Shown here: positions 17,791-27,276 of the stretch, one piece after another
Numbering within the stretch: position 1 is the first letter of the stretch
Layout: every line of letters begins with the position of its first letter
DNA from: Pedobacter sp. BAL39
GTDB lineage: Bacteria; Bacteroidota; Bacteroidia; Sphingobacteriales; Sphingobacteriaceae
Assembly (NCBI RefSeq): GCF_000170795.1
Contig: NZ_ABCM01000011.1
Location: forward strand, 1 to 64,000
Length of the DNA stretch: 64,000 nt
Direction of reading: 5' to 3'
The notes under the pieces: generated by a model
What the model saw: only the letters and a program-made list of their open reading frames with translations
Databases searched by the model: none
What the model was told of the DNA's origin: nothing
Program-made: the position numbers and the translations under genes

Positions 17791-18723
17791 ATGGCAGAAG
17801 AAAAATTATCAACCCGACATCTTTTAGGTATCAAAGACATTAACCGGAATGATATCGAATTGATCTTGAAAACTGCAGATAATTTTAAAGATGTCATCAA
17901 CAGGCCCATCAAAAAAGTTCCGGCCTTAAGGGACATCACCATTGCCAATATTTTCTTCGAAAACTCTACACGAACGAAGTTATCATTTGAGCTTGCCGAG
18001 AAAAGACTTTCAGCGGATACCATCAATTTTGCAGCCTCCTCTTCTTCCGTCAGCAAGGGAGAAACGCTGATTGACACGGTGAACAACATCCTCGCCATGA
18101 AGGTGGATATGGTTGTGATGAGACATCCATACGCCGGTGCGGGGCAGTTCCTGAGCAAACACATCAATGCACAGATTGTCAATGCTGGTGACGGGGCACA
18201 CGAACACCCTACACAGGCACTGCTTGACGCCTTCTCCATCCGCCAGAAACTGGGCGATGTGGAAGGGAAAAAAGTCGTTATTGTAGGTGACATCCTGCAT
18301 TCCCGGGTCGCCATCTCCAACATCCTCTGCCTGCAGAAATTAGGCGCCGAAGTGATGGTTTGCGGACCTACCACACTGATCCCTAAGCACATCGGCAGCC
18401 TGGGTGTAAAGGTAGAACACAACCTGATCAAAGCACTGAACTGGTGCGATGTGGCCAATATGCTCCGCATCCAGCTGGAGCGGCAGGACATCAAATATTT
18501 CCCTTCTCAAAGGGAGTATGCCATGATGTACGGGCTGAACAAACAGATCCTTGACAACCTTGATAAGGAGATCGTTGTGATGCATCCGGGGCCGATCAAC
18601 CGTGGGGTGGAGATCACCAGCGATGTGGCCGACAGCAAGCAGTCGATCATCCTCGAACAGGTGGAAAACGGCGTTGCGGTACGGATGGCCGTGCTTTACC
18701 TCCTGGCTTCACAGCGTGATTAA
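17791..18723 (+). CDS. pyrB: Aspartate carbamoyltransferase catalytic subunit
   Basis: The 310-residue enzyme makes N-carbamoyl-aspartate, the committed step of pyrimidine synthesis. The carbamoyl-phosphate loop is FENSTRTKLSF with STRT at 59-62, followed by the 80s-loop segment SSSVSKGET, HPTQALLD and MHPGPINRG near the C-terminus. There is no regulatory subunit gene (pyrI) adjacent. Start is one base after the pyrR stop, so translation is probably coupled. Confidence 0.96.
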   Translation: MAEEKLSTRHLLGIKDINRNDIELILKTADNFKDVINRPIKKVPALRDITIANIFFENSTRTKLSFELAEKRLSADTINFAASSSSVSKGETLIDTVNNILAMKVDMVVMRHPYAGAGQFLSKHINAQIVNAGDGAHEHPTQALLDAFSIRQKLGDVEGKKVVIVGDILHSRVAISNILCLQKLGAEVMVCGPTTLIPKHIGSLGVKVEHNLIKALNWCDVANMLRIQLERQDIKYFPSQREYAMMYGLNKQILDNLDKEIVVMHPGPINRGVEITSDVADSKQSIILEQVENGVAVRMAVLYLLASQRD

Positions 18724-18855
18724 AAGACCCACGAAGTTTTTTATACCAATCTTCCTTTCTTTTCGTTAATCCAGTGTTATCAACAGTTGTTAATTTCTTA
18801 TGTGAATAAGACATCTTACTATATTTATATTAGTACCAACCATATTTGAAACCAG

Positions 18856-21800
18856 ATGCATAAAAAATACCTTTTTATTCCGCTATTCGTAGCAGGTAGC
18901 TTTACGGCGAGTCATGCCCAATCCAGCATGTTAGTCAACCTTAACAAAAATTACCTGTCCGGCCTTGAACTACTTGACAATGAAAAGTACGTTGCTGCAG
19001 CGCAGCAGTTCAGGTTGGTGGAGCAGGCGCGGCAAAAAGCAAGCACCCAGCAGGAGAGCAACGCCGAGCTGTCGCTATTAAAAGAAAATGCCAAGTTCTA
19101 CGCCGCAGTATGTGCCCTGGAACTGGGAAATGACGATGCAGAAAGCCAGTTTCAGAATTTTATCCGTGAGTACCCCTTAAATGCCAACACCAAGCTGGCC
19201 TATTTTCATGTAGGTAAATCTTATTTTGCACAGAAGAACTACGCAAAAGCCCTGGAATGGTTTGAGAAAACCGATCCGGCAACCCTTTCTCAAAAACAAC
19301 GGTTGGAATATCAGTTCAAACAGGGATATGCTTATTTCTCTACTGATGACATTGCGAAAGCGGAACCTCTGTTTGAAGAAGTAAAAAAAGAAAAGTCACC
19401 TTTCCAGGAAAGCGCCATTTACTACTTTGCCTATATCAACTACCTGAACAAGGAATATAAAACCGCATTGGCCAACTTTGAGAAGCTGAAGGGCTCCCCT
19501 ACCTACGAGGCCAGCTATCCTTACTACATCACATCAATGTATTACCTGGATGAGCGTTATGATGATGTACTGGATTATGCAATCCCAATTCTGAAGACTT
19601 CCAAACAGCAATACGAAGCGGAGATGCTGAGCCTGATTGCAGCTTCCTACTTTGCAAAATCGGATTATACCAATGCCGAGAAGTATTTCAGAGAGTTCTA
19701 TTCAAAAGATAAATCCAACACCAAAAACAACCTGTTTGTCTACCAGTACGGTTACTCACTTTTTCAATTGAAAAGATATCAGGAATCGGTAGCCATCCTC
19801 GAAAAGCTGGATACTGATGATGTATACCTGCAAAGCGGGATGTACACCCTGGGACGTTCGTTTATCGAACTGAAAAATAAAGAAAAAGCACGCAGTGCTT
19901 TCTTCAGGGCTTCACGACTGGATTTCGATAAAATCGTTCAGGAAGAATCCTGGATCAACTATGCACGTCTGAGTTATGAGCTTGACTTTAACCAGCAGGC
20001 ATTGGAGTCTACACAGAACTTCCTGAAACAGTTTCCAAAATCACGTAAGGCCAATGAGGCAAAAACCTTATTGGGAGAGATTCTGCTGACCTCTAAAAAC
20101 TATCAGGCGGCAATCGACATTCTCGAACCTATCCAGGACAAGTCGCCGGAAGCCAGAGAAGCCTATCAGAAAGTGACATATTTCAGAGGCCTTGAATTCT
20201 ACAACGAACGTGCCTTTCCAAATGCATTATCTATGTTCCTTCGTTCAGAGAAGTTCCCTGAAGATCAGGAAATCCAGGCGTTGAACATCTACTGGAAAGC
20301 CGAGGCCAGTTATGAACTGAGGAAATATGGTGAGGCAGTTTCCAACTTTGAGAAGTTCCTGGACATGCCTGGAGCAAGCAACACCGAGGTTTATAACTTT
20401 GCCAATTACGCGCTTGCCTATGCGGCTTTTGAAGATGAGCGTTATGGTAAGGCAGCGTCTTATTTTGAGCGTTTCCTGAGGGGAAATGACAAAGACACCA
20501 AGACGGTAAATGATGCAACCCTACGACTGGCAGATGCTTATTTTGTGAACAAAAGTTATGGCAATGCGTTAACCAACTACAATAAAATTATCGCTAATAA
20601 GGGCGCTGGTGAGGATTATGCCTTGTTCCAGCGTGGAATGATCCAGGGTTTGGAGAATCAGAATGATGCAAAGATCAATACGATGCAAGAACTGCTTCAG
20701 CAATATCCTAATTCCAACTATGCGGATGATGCTGGCTTTGAAACGGCCTACACGTATTTTAACAAAGGTGACTTTGACAAGTCAAGAAGCGACCTTACCG
20801 GATTGATCAGCAAGTATCCGAGAAGCAGTTATGTTCCCCGTGCACTGGTTACCATTGGTCTGGTTCAATACAACCAGGACCAGGATGATGCAGCACTGGA
20901 AACTTTCAAAAAAGTCATCAATGAGTATGGCAGCAGCGAGGAAGCAAAACAGTCGCTGGAATCAATTAAAAACATCTATGTAGATAAGGGTGATTCTCAA
21001 GGGTTCATCAGCTATGCTCAGACCACCCCTATCGGTGATTTCAGTACTGCTGAACAGGACAACATCATCTTCCAGGGTGCTAATAACCGCTACCTGAAAG
21101 GCGACGCTCAAGGTGCTTTTGAAGCCGTAAATGCTTATTTCGATAAGTTTCCGAAAGCCATCCATGATAAGGAAGCGAAATTTATCCGTGCAGAATCACT
21201 GGTAAAACTGGGCAGACCTGATGAGGCGATCCCTGATTATGAGTACATTCTGAACGATTGGACCAGCGATTATACGGAACGTTCATTGGTAAGTATTTCC
21301 AAGCTCTTCCTGAATCAGAAAAAGTACAATGAAGCCATTGTCTACTTGAAGAGACTGGAGACCACTGCAGATTACAAAGTCCATTACAACTGGGCGCTCA
21401 ACAACCTGCTTAAATCTTATACTGCATTGAATATGCCAGACGATGTGTTGAGGTATGTGACCCTAATCAAAGAATCTGATAAAGCTTCTGAAGAAGAAAA
21501 GAACAGTGTAGACCTCTACGCAGGTAAGGCATACCTCCTGAAGGCAGATACCACTGCAGCAGTAAAATCATTCAACAGTGTAGTCAGCAAAACCAAAACA
21601 CTTGCTGCTGCTGAAGCGAAATACAACGTGGCCGCAGTGCAGTACGCCAAAAAAGACTATAAGACATCGACCAAGACTTGTTTTGACCTGATCAACAACA
21701 TGCCTTCGTATGATTACTGGGTGGCTAAGGCTTTCATCCTGCTGGCAGACAACTACGTGGCGCTGAAAGATAACCTGCAGGCAAAGAGCACACTGCTGAG

Positions 21801-21873
21801 CATCATCGACAACTACGAAGGTAAAGATGACATCGTCCCTACAGCGAAGGAAAAATTACAGAAAATCAAATAA
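18856..21873 (+). CDS. Large exported TPR-repeat protein
   Basis: The 1005-residue protein has a signal peptide (about 1-22, ending SHAQ) and then a nearly uninterrupted array of TPR and Sel1/BamD-like helical pairs up to the C-terminus (repeats such as AYFHVGKSYFAQKNYAKALEW). It should sit in the periplasm as a long protein-binding scaffold. It begins a collinear run of genes (beta-barrel, HU-SPOR, ExbB, ExbD, TonB-like) with only 10 bases before the next start codon. Very long TPR proteins next to Tol-like genes suggest a CpoB-like coordinator, but that is inference. Confidence 0.85.
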   Translation: MHKKYLFIPLFVAGSFTASHAQSSMLVNLNKNYLSGLELLDNEKYVAAAQQFRLVEQARQKASTQQESNAELSLLKENAKFYAAVCALELGNDDAESQFQNFIREYPLNANTKLAYFHVGKSYFAQKNYAKALEWFEKTDPATLSQKQRLEYQFKQGYAYFSTDDIAKAEPLFEEVKKEKSPFQESAIYYFAYINYLNKEYKTALANFEKLKGSPTYEASYPYYITSMYYLDERYDDVLDYAIPILKTSKQQYEAEMLSLIAASYFAKSDYTNAEKYFREFYSKDKSNTKNNLFVYQYGYSLFQLKRYQESVAILEKLDTDDVYLQSGMYTLGRSFIELKNKEKARSAFFRASRLDFDKIVQEESWINYARLSYELDFNQQALESTQNFLKQFPKSRKANEAKTLLGEILLTSKNYQAAIDILEPIQDKSPEAREAYQKVTYFRGLEFYNERAFPNALSMFLRSEKFPEDQEIQALNIYWKAEASYELRKYGEAVSNFEKFLDMPGASNTEVYNFANYALAYAAFEDERYGKAASYFERFLRGNDKDTKTVNDATLRLADAYFVNKSYGNALTNYNKIIANKGAGEDYALFQRGMIQGLENQNDAKINTMQELLQQYPNSNYADDAGFETAYTYFNKGDFDKSRSDLTGLISKYPRSSYVPRALVTIGLVQYNQDQDDAALETFKKVINEYGSSEEAKQSLESIKNIYVDKGDSQGFISYAQTTPIGDFSTAEQDNIIFQGANNRYLKGDAQGAFEAVNAYFDKFPKAIHDKEAKFIRAESLVKLGRPDEAIPDYEYILNDWTSDYTERSLVSISKLFLNQKKYNEAIVYLKRLETTADYKVHYNWALNNLLKSYTALNMPDDVLRYVTLIKESDKASEEEKNSVDLYAGKAYLLKADTTAAVKSFNSVVSKTKTLAAAEAKYNVAAVQYAKKDYKTSTKTCFDLINNMPSYDYWVAKAFILLADNYVALKDNLQAKSTLLSIIDNYEGKDDIVPTAKEKLQKIK

Positions 21874-21883
21874 GACAAGCGCA

Positions 21884-23584
21884 ATGAGATTGACAAAACT
21901 AATATATAGTACCTTATTTTTTATCACCGCAGGTGCGCTGACCTTACAGGCCCAGGAAACCAAAACAGATAAAAAAGACGAAAATAAAGCCGTTACAGAA
22001 GAGATTGAGGTGGTTAGACCTTACAAACCGGTGCTTGCAGAAGCGGTAAAGCTGAGAAGAAGCCCGGATCTGAATACCGTAAAAACGTATAAAGCGAAGT
22101 TCAACTACAGCCTGACTGACCGGAAACTGGGGCTGAACTCCGACATCAATAAATTACAGGCACAGCAGGTGGCTGAAGAGCGTGCCGCTGAGCTACTCAA
22201 CAATTACGTGAAAGCCGGATTCGGCGCACCTACCACTGCACTGCTGGAAGGTTATGTAAACATCGGCAGGGATGAAGCCCTGCAGGCAGGTGCATTTTTC
22301 CGCCACTTCGGACAGTCTGGTAAACTGGAAGGTCAGGATGCCAACCAGCAGCAACTGAGCGTCTTCGGAAGGAGTATCGGCGAGACCTTTACCCTGAGTG
22401 GCCGCATCAACTATCAGCGCAATGGCATTAATTTCTATGGTTTTAATCCTTCGCAGCCTGAATTTAACCTGCACCCTGAGCGTCAAACACTGAACTTTAT
22501 TGAAGCCGAAGGTGAGATTGTCAACAAGTTTACCGATGATCCTGATGCCTTCAGCTATGCTGCGAAAATCAATGGGTACATCTGGAATGACAAGTATGAA
22601 GCAAAAGAGAAATCTGTTGTCATCAATGGTTATGTCAATAAGAGAATCAGCAGCTTCAACCTGGGTTTGGCCTCATCTGTAGAGCTGGGAAATACACAGG
22701 ACCAGCTGACCGACGTGGGCAACAATATTTTCAAGTTAAATCCATACATCAAACTTCAGGCAAATGGTGTAAAAATCAACGCCGGAATTAACTTCGTACA
22801 GGAGTTTGGCGACTTCTCCTCCAGCAGGATCTTCCCTGCGGTGACGGCAGACTTTACCCTAATCCCTGATTACCTGCAAATCTTCGGTGAGCTGAAAGGT
22901 GATGTGAACAGAAATTCCATGAAAGCTTTTACTGATGAAAACCCATTCCTGAATGCGAACATCAACATCAAAAACTCCATTGAGAAATTTAGCTTCAGCG
23001 GAGGGATCAAAGGTACAGGAGGCCCGGGATTTGGTTACAAAGCAAGGATCTATCATAAGAAAATTGCCGACATGCCACTTTTCGTCAACAACTTTGAGAA
23101 CCCTACCCGCTTTGATGTGATCTATGATTTTGGAAACATGAAACAGACAGGGCTGGAGGGAGAAATTTCCATCCAGGTCAGCAACTCCTTAAAATGGACA
23201 GGAAAGCTGAACTTTGACGACTACCAACCTGCTGAAGAGAGCAACAGCTGGTTTAAACCTCAAATGAGACTTTCTTCTGATTTGTTGTTCAACATCACTG
23301 ATAAAATTGCCTTCAATGCTTCGGTAGCCATTCAGGATGCGAGCAAAGCAAAGATCTATACCGCCGCTCCGGCAAGCCCATACCTGGTACCTGACCCTGC
23401 AAATGAGACTGTCGTGGAAGTTAAAGGTTTTGTGGATCTTGGTGCCGGTGCAAGTTATAAGATCAACAACAAATTTTCAGCTTTTGCAAGGGTCAACAAT
23501 CTGCTGGGTACGAAATACAGCAGGTTCCTGTACTACCCTACGATTGGGGGAAGTGTCTTTGGTGGCTTAAGTTATTCCTTCTAA
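21884..23584 (+). CDS. Outer-membrane beta-barrel, TonB-receptor-like without a plug
   Basis: The 566-residue protein has a signal peptide ending LQAQ, a basic-acidic N-terminal stretch with EEIEVVRPYKPVLAEAVKLR, and then beta-strand-rich sequence ending in SVFGGLSYSF, the aromatic C-terminus of outer-membrane barrels. It resembles the barrel of TonB-dependent receptors (FARVNNLLGTKYSRF) but is too short for one and lacks an N-terminal plug domain. I start at ATG 21884 because the signal peptide begins there. It is translated just after the giant TPR protein, so the two may form one outer-membrane complex. Confidence 0.72.
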   Translation: MRLTKLIYSTLFFITAGALTLQAQETKTDKKDENKAVTEEIEVVRPYKPVLAEAVKLRRSPDLNTVKTYKAKFNYSLTDRKLGLNSDINKLQAQQVAEERAAELLNNYVKAGFGAPTTALLEGYVNIGRDEALQAGAFFRHFGQSGKLEGQDANQQQLSVFGRSIGETFTLSGRINYQRNGINFYGFNPSQPEFNLHPERQTLNFIEAEGEIVNKFTDDPDAFSYAAKINGYIWNDKYEAKEKSVVINGYVNKRISSFNLGLASSVELGNTQDQLTDVGNNIFKLNPYIKLQANGVKINAGINFVQEFGDFSSSRIFPAVTADFTLIPDYLQIFGELKGDVNRNSMKAFTDENPFLNANINIKNSIEKFSFSGGIKGTGGPGFGYKARIYHKKIADMPLFVNNFENPTRFDVIYDFGNMKQTGLEGEISIQVSNSLKWTGKLNFDDYQPAEESNSWFKPQMRLSSDLLFNITDKIAFNASVAIQDASKAKIYTAAPASPYLVPDPANETVVEVKGFVDLGAGASYKINNKFSAFARVNNLLGTKYSRFLYYPTIGGSVFGGLSYSF

Positions 23585-23639
23585 CCTGTTTTTTTGTTAA
23601 TTATTGGTTGATACGGAATTAAAATTTAATTTTACCAGA

Positions 23640-25319
23640 ATGGACATGTTATCATACCTTATATCACTCGTCAAAACCTCCAAAGAGGTTGGAATCCCTG
23701 GGATTGGAACGATCTATAAAAAGAAATCCCCAGGGAGGTATGATGTGCAGACACACTCTTTTCTGCCACCTTCCTACACCCTGGCCTTCAGCGAAGAACT
23801 CGCTGAATCGTACAGCCTTACGGAATTTGTGGCCCGGAAGAGAAACATCTCCGTTGCCGCCGCGACCTATTTTGTAGAACAGTTTGCAGAAGAGATCAAC
23901 AAACAGCTGAACGATCATCATGAGGCCAGTCTTGGTACCTTGGGTACCTTGCACAACCATTCCGGAACACTGACGTTCAGCACGGGTGATGCCTCAGAGT
24001 TTGGTTTTGAATATTATGGACTGCCTGCGCTAAAAGATGAAGTTTGGTCTGAGGCTGCTGAGTTGCCTGCTCAACCTGCGGATGTGGAACAAACGCAAAC
24101 ACAAGGAAATGAACAGCTTGAACTTGAAAACAGCAATGCAGATGTAACAGATGGCCACTCCGATGCGTCAACTGAACAGTCAATAGCGGGCGTAGCATCA
24201 GCAGATGCTGAGCCAGCTATTGTCGATCCGGCTGTTACCGAAGAACGTATTTCTGATCCGGCCCCAATTGAGTCGGCTCACACAGATGAAACACAAGTCG
24301 ATGAAACGCTGAATGATAAAACACAGGTCGATCACACTGTTTTAGATGAAAACCCGAATGATCTACCATTGAATCATCAACAGATCGCTGATCAACCATT
24401 AACTGAGAATATTCCTAATGATGAAGAGGCTGTTTATGAAGAGATCACTGAGTTGGGACTGCCTGAAAAAGTGGCCCTGATCATTCCGCTTCCCGAAATT
24501 GAGACCCCTGAAGGCGTGGAACATATCGAAGACCATGCACATCTTCATGTATCAGCCCACCATCAGTCAAGCACTCCGCGGCCTACCCTCAACGAAACCC
24601 TTGCACAAGCAGCTGCAACGGCTCCTGTGCTGGATGAACCTGAGGGACCTATGGATACTGAAACACCGCCGGTATACTATCACCTGGATGAGGAAACTCC
24701 TGAGAAGACAGGTATGCCCTGGTACCTTAAGGTGATCATCGCATTGCTGGTCATCGCCATTGCAGCGGCAGCAACCTACGTGGTCAAACCAGAACTTTTC
24801 GAAAACCTGCTCTACAAAAATGAAACAGAGCAACCACAATTGAGTAACCAGGCACTTCAGAAAACAGCCGATTCCATTGCAACAGCAGATAGCATCAAAC
24901 AGAGTATTGAAGCCGCGATGCTGGCCGACAGCCTCAAAAAAGACAGTCTGCCGTTAACGGCTACTGCGCTCGAGTCTGGGCAAAAGGCTGCAGGCAACGA
25001 ACAAAAGGCAATCGAAAAGAAAACTGCCGAACAGAAAGCAGTGGAAAAAACAATATCGGCCGCACCGCCAGCAGTCCTTCCTGCGGGAACTACATTTGAA
25101 GTCATAGGCTCCTCTCTGAGCAGTCAGAAAGAAGCGGACCGCTTCTTGGCACAAATGAAAAAAGCAGGAATAAAAGCAAAGGCCTTTCCTGGAAAAAAAG
25201 TAATAAGAATCAGCATTGCAACGTTCAAAGATGATAAGACGGCAAGAGCTGCCATCCCTGCCTTAAAAGAAAAATTAGGCATCAGCGGATTATACGTATA
25301 CACAAACAAACCCGAATAA
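23640..25319 (+). CDS. HU-CCDC81-like and SPOR-domain membrane protein
   Basis: The 559-residue protein is a three-part fusion. Residues 1-135 match the bacterial HU-CCDC81 pair of domains (MLSYLISLVKTSKEVGIPGIG and YKKKSPGRYDVQTHSFLPPS), an HU-like fold. A long acidic, disordered linker (about 140-355) leads to one transmembrane helix (about 363-384), then a periplasmic coiled segment and a C-terminal SPOR domain (about 480-559), which in other bacteria binds glycan strands at the division septum. ATG 23640 gives the family start. The domain pair suggests a link from the nucleoid to the septum, but DNA binding is not demonstrated. It precedes exbB by 2 bases. Confidence 0.8.
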   Translation: MDMLSYLISLVKTSKEVGIPGIGTIYKKKSPGRYDVQTHSFLPPSYTLAFSEELAESYSLTEFVARKRNISVAAATYFVEQFAEEINKQLNDHHEASLGTLGTLHNHSGTLTFSTGDASEFGFEYYGLPALKDEVWSEAAELPAQPADVEQTQTQGNEQLELENSNADVTDGHSDASTEQSIAGVASADAEPAIVDPAVTEERISDPAPIESAHTDETQVDETLNDKTQVDHTVLDENPNDLPLNHQQIADQPLTENIPNDEEAVYEEITELGLPEKVALIIPLPEIETPEGVEHIEDHAHLHVSAHHQSSTPRPTLNETLAQAAATAPVLDEPEGPMDTETPPVYYHLDEETPEKTGMPWYLKVIIALLVIAIAAAATYVVKPELFENLLYKNETEQPQLSNQALQKTADSIATADSIKQSIEAAMLADSLKKDSLPLTATALESGQKAAGNEQKAIEKKTAEQKAVEKTISAAPPAVLPAGTTFEVIGSSLSSQKEADRFLAQMKKAGIKAKAFPGKKVIRISIATFKDDKTARAAIPALKEKLGISGLYVYTNKPE

Positions 25320-25321
25320 AT

Positions 25322-26032
25322 ATGATCACTTTACTTCAAGGTGCTAACGACAGCCTGACTCAACTTGCAGATACTGCGAACAATGCATCACAGGCGCTTA
25401 CAGCTCCACCCCCGGAACTTCATTTCATTGACCTTCTTTTCAAAGGCGGATGGGTGATGATCCCACTGGCCTTTCTGGCCTTTTTAGCCTTAGTTATTTT
25501 TGTTGAACGTTACCTGACCATCAGAAAAGCCTCCAAAACAGAGTCTAACCTGATGCTTCAGATCAGACAATATATTCATGAAGGCCGGCTGGAAAATGCC
25601 ATCGCCCTTTGCAGAAACAACAACTCCCCGCTGGCGAGAATGCTGGAAAAAGGATTGAAAAGAATTGGCCGTCCCATCAAAGATATTGAGGCTGCGATTG
25701 AAAACAATGGTAAGCTGGAAGTCTCGAAGCTGGAGAAAAACATCGGGATCCTTGGTATCGTTGCAGGTATTGCGCCGATGCTTGGTTTCGTAGGTACCAT
25801 CATCGGGGTAATCACGATCTTCCATGATGTATCCATCAAAGGTGCCATTGAAATCGGAACCATCTCCGGAGGTCTTTATACTAAAATGATCACCTCAGCA
25901 ACAGGTCTGATTGTGGGTATCATTGCTTATATTTTGTATCATATATTAAATATGATGGTAGAACGCATCATATTAAGAATGGAAACCGATGCGATCGAGT
26001 TTATTGATCTATTAGAAGAGCCAGGAAAATAA
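25322..26032 (+). CDS. ExbB/TolQ/MotA-family proton-channel protein
   Basis: The 236-residue inner-membrane protein has three transmembrane helices (about 43-65, 140-165 and 185-210) and the family core GIVAGIAPMLGFVGTIIG followed by an SATGLIVGI helix. With ExbD/TolR it forms the proton-driven motor that energises TonB or TolA. The stop overlaps the next start (TAATG). The gene order with TPR, barrel and SPOR genes fits a Tol-like system more than a dedicated nutrient-uptake operon. Confidence 0.92.
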   Translation: MITLLQGANDSLTQLADTANNASQALTAPPPELHFIDLLFKGGWVMIPLAFLAFLALVIFVERYLTIRKASKTESNLMLQIRQYIHEGRLENAIALCRNNNSPLARMLEKGLKRIGRPIKDIEAAIENNGKLEVSKLEKNIGILGIVAGIAPMLGFVGTIIGVITIFHDVSIKGAIEIGTISGGLYTKMITSATGLIVGIIAYILYHILNMMVERIILRMETDAIEFIDLLEEPGK

Positions 26033-26433
26033 TGAACCTACGCAAAAGAAATAAAGGTACAGTAGAGGTACACACCTCGGCACTGAATGACATCATGTTT
26101 TTTCTCATGTTGTTTTTCCTGCTTGCCTCGGCGGTAGTCAATCCGCAGGTGGTGAAGCTGCTGCTGCCAAGGTCCGAATCTGGTCAGCAATCAAATGCCC
26201 AGAAGACCGTTACCGTCTCCATAGACGAGAAATTAAATTATTTTGTAGACAAACAGCCGACTTCACTTGAAGGCCTTCAATCTGCTATCGAAACTTATCA
26301 AAAGGCATCTCCTGACCTGACCATTGTACTCTATGTGGCAAGGGGTGTCTCAATTGAAAACACCATGCTGGTTTTTGATGTCGCCAACAAATTGAAGCTT
26401 AAAGTTGTTCTCGCTGTAGAACCCAAGAAATAA
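26032..26433 (+). CDS. ExbD/TolR-family protein
   Basis: The 133-residue protein has one transmembrane helix near the N-terminus, including LNDIMFFLMLFFLLASA with the conserved aspartate (about residue 21) that carries protons in ExbD/TolR. The periplasmic part is short and ends VANKLKLKVVLAVEPKK. It overlaps the genes on both sides at TAATG junctions, so exbB, exbD and the TonB-like gene are translated as a unit. Confidence 0.92.
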   Translation: MNLRKRNKGTVEVHTSALNDIMFFLMLFFLLASAVVNPQVVKLLLPRSESGQQSNAQKTVTVSIDEKLNYFVDKQPTSLEGLQSAIETYQKASPDLTIVLYVARGVSIENTMLVFDVANKLKLKVVLAVEPKK

Positions 26434-27248
26434 TGACTTACCCAAAGGAAGAAAATAATTATCCTAAGGCCGTAGCCATCTCTACCGGCATCATGGGCTT
26501 CCTGCTTGTATTGAGCTTTTTCATTGCAATAGGAACGTTTGAGCCTCCCGTGGAGGCCGGCATGGGAGGCATTGTGGTCAACTATGGTACTTCTGTAGAA
26601 GGAATGGGTACAGATTACACCAGTATTGAAGAGCCTTCCGCCGATCCAAATGCCAATCAGCAACCACCGGATAAGGTCGTGCCCCAAGAGCCTACAAAAG
26701 AACAGCCAACCACTCAAAACAGTACTAAAGAGATTGTTACCCAGAATTCTGAGGATGCAGTGAGTGTGAATACAAAAGCGAGCACAAAGAATAACGCGCC
26801 AACGGCCACAACCGAAACAAAACCCGCCAAGCCGGTAATCAACCAAAATGCCCTGTATAAAGGAAAAACCAATAAAGGTACCGGTGGTGGTGATGGAACA
26901 GGATCTACACCAGGCAACCAGGGTGACCGTGATGGCGATCCGCTATCCAACAATTATGGAGAAGGTGGTTCTGGATTTGGGGATACCCCAATCGCCTTGC
27001 GGAAGTTTACCAACCTGGTGACCCCCGAAGATGATGGCCAAAAGACCGGAAAGATTGCCGTAAGGATCAAAATCAATAAAAGTGGGATCGTCATTGATGC
27101 AACTCCCGGCGTTAAAGGCACCACGCTGAACGACCGTGTGTTATGGCAAAAATGTAAAGATGCCGTAATGGGCGCCCGGCTATCACAATCAGATACCGCT
27201 CCGGATGTACAAATCGGTGTGGTGGTGTTCAACTTTAAAGTAAAATAG
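26433..27248 (+). CDS. TonB/TolA-like energy transducer
   Basis: The 271-residue protein has one N-terminal transmembrane helix (about 12-34), a Pro/Thr/Asn/Gly-rich periplasmic spacer, including GKTNKGTGGGDGTGSTPGNQ, and a C-terminal domain of ~90 residues (VRIKINKSGIVIDATPGVKG...VQIGVVVFNFKVK) with the TonB/TolA C-terminal fold pattern. It should transmit motor energy from the ExbBD pair to an outer-membrane partner. The nearest candidate is the barrel at 21884-23584, which may take part in the same complex. Confidence 0.82.
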   Translation: MTYPKEENNYPKAVAISTGIMGFLLVLSFFIAIGTFEPPVEAGMGGIVVNYGTSVEGMGTDYTSIEEPSADPNANQQPPDKVVPQEPTKEQPTTQNSTKEIVTQNSEDAVSVNTKASTKNNAPTATTETKPAKPVINQNALYKGKTNKGTGGGDGTGSTPGNQGDRDGDPLSNNYGEGGSGFGDTPIALRKFTNLVTPEDDGQKTGKIAVRIKINKSGIVIDATPGVKGTTLNDRVLWQKCKDAVMGARLSQSDTAPDVQIGVVVFNFKVK

Positions 27249-27276
27249 ACGGCCTGTTTAGGCGCTGGATCAGCAA

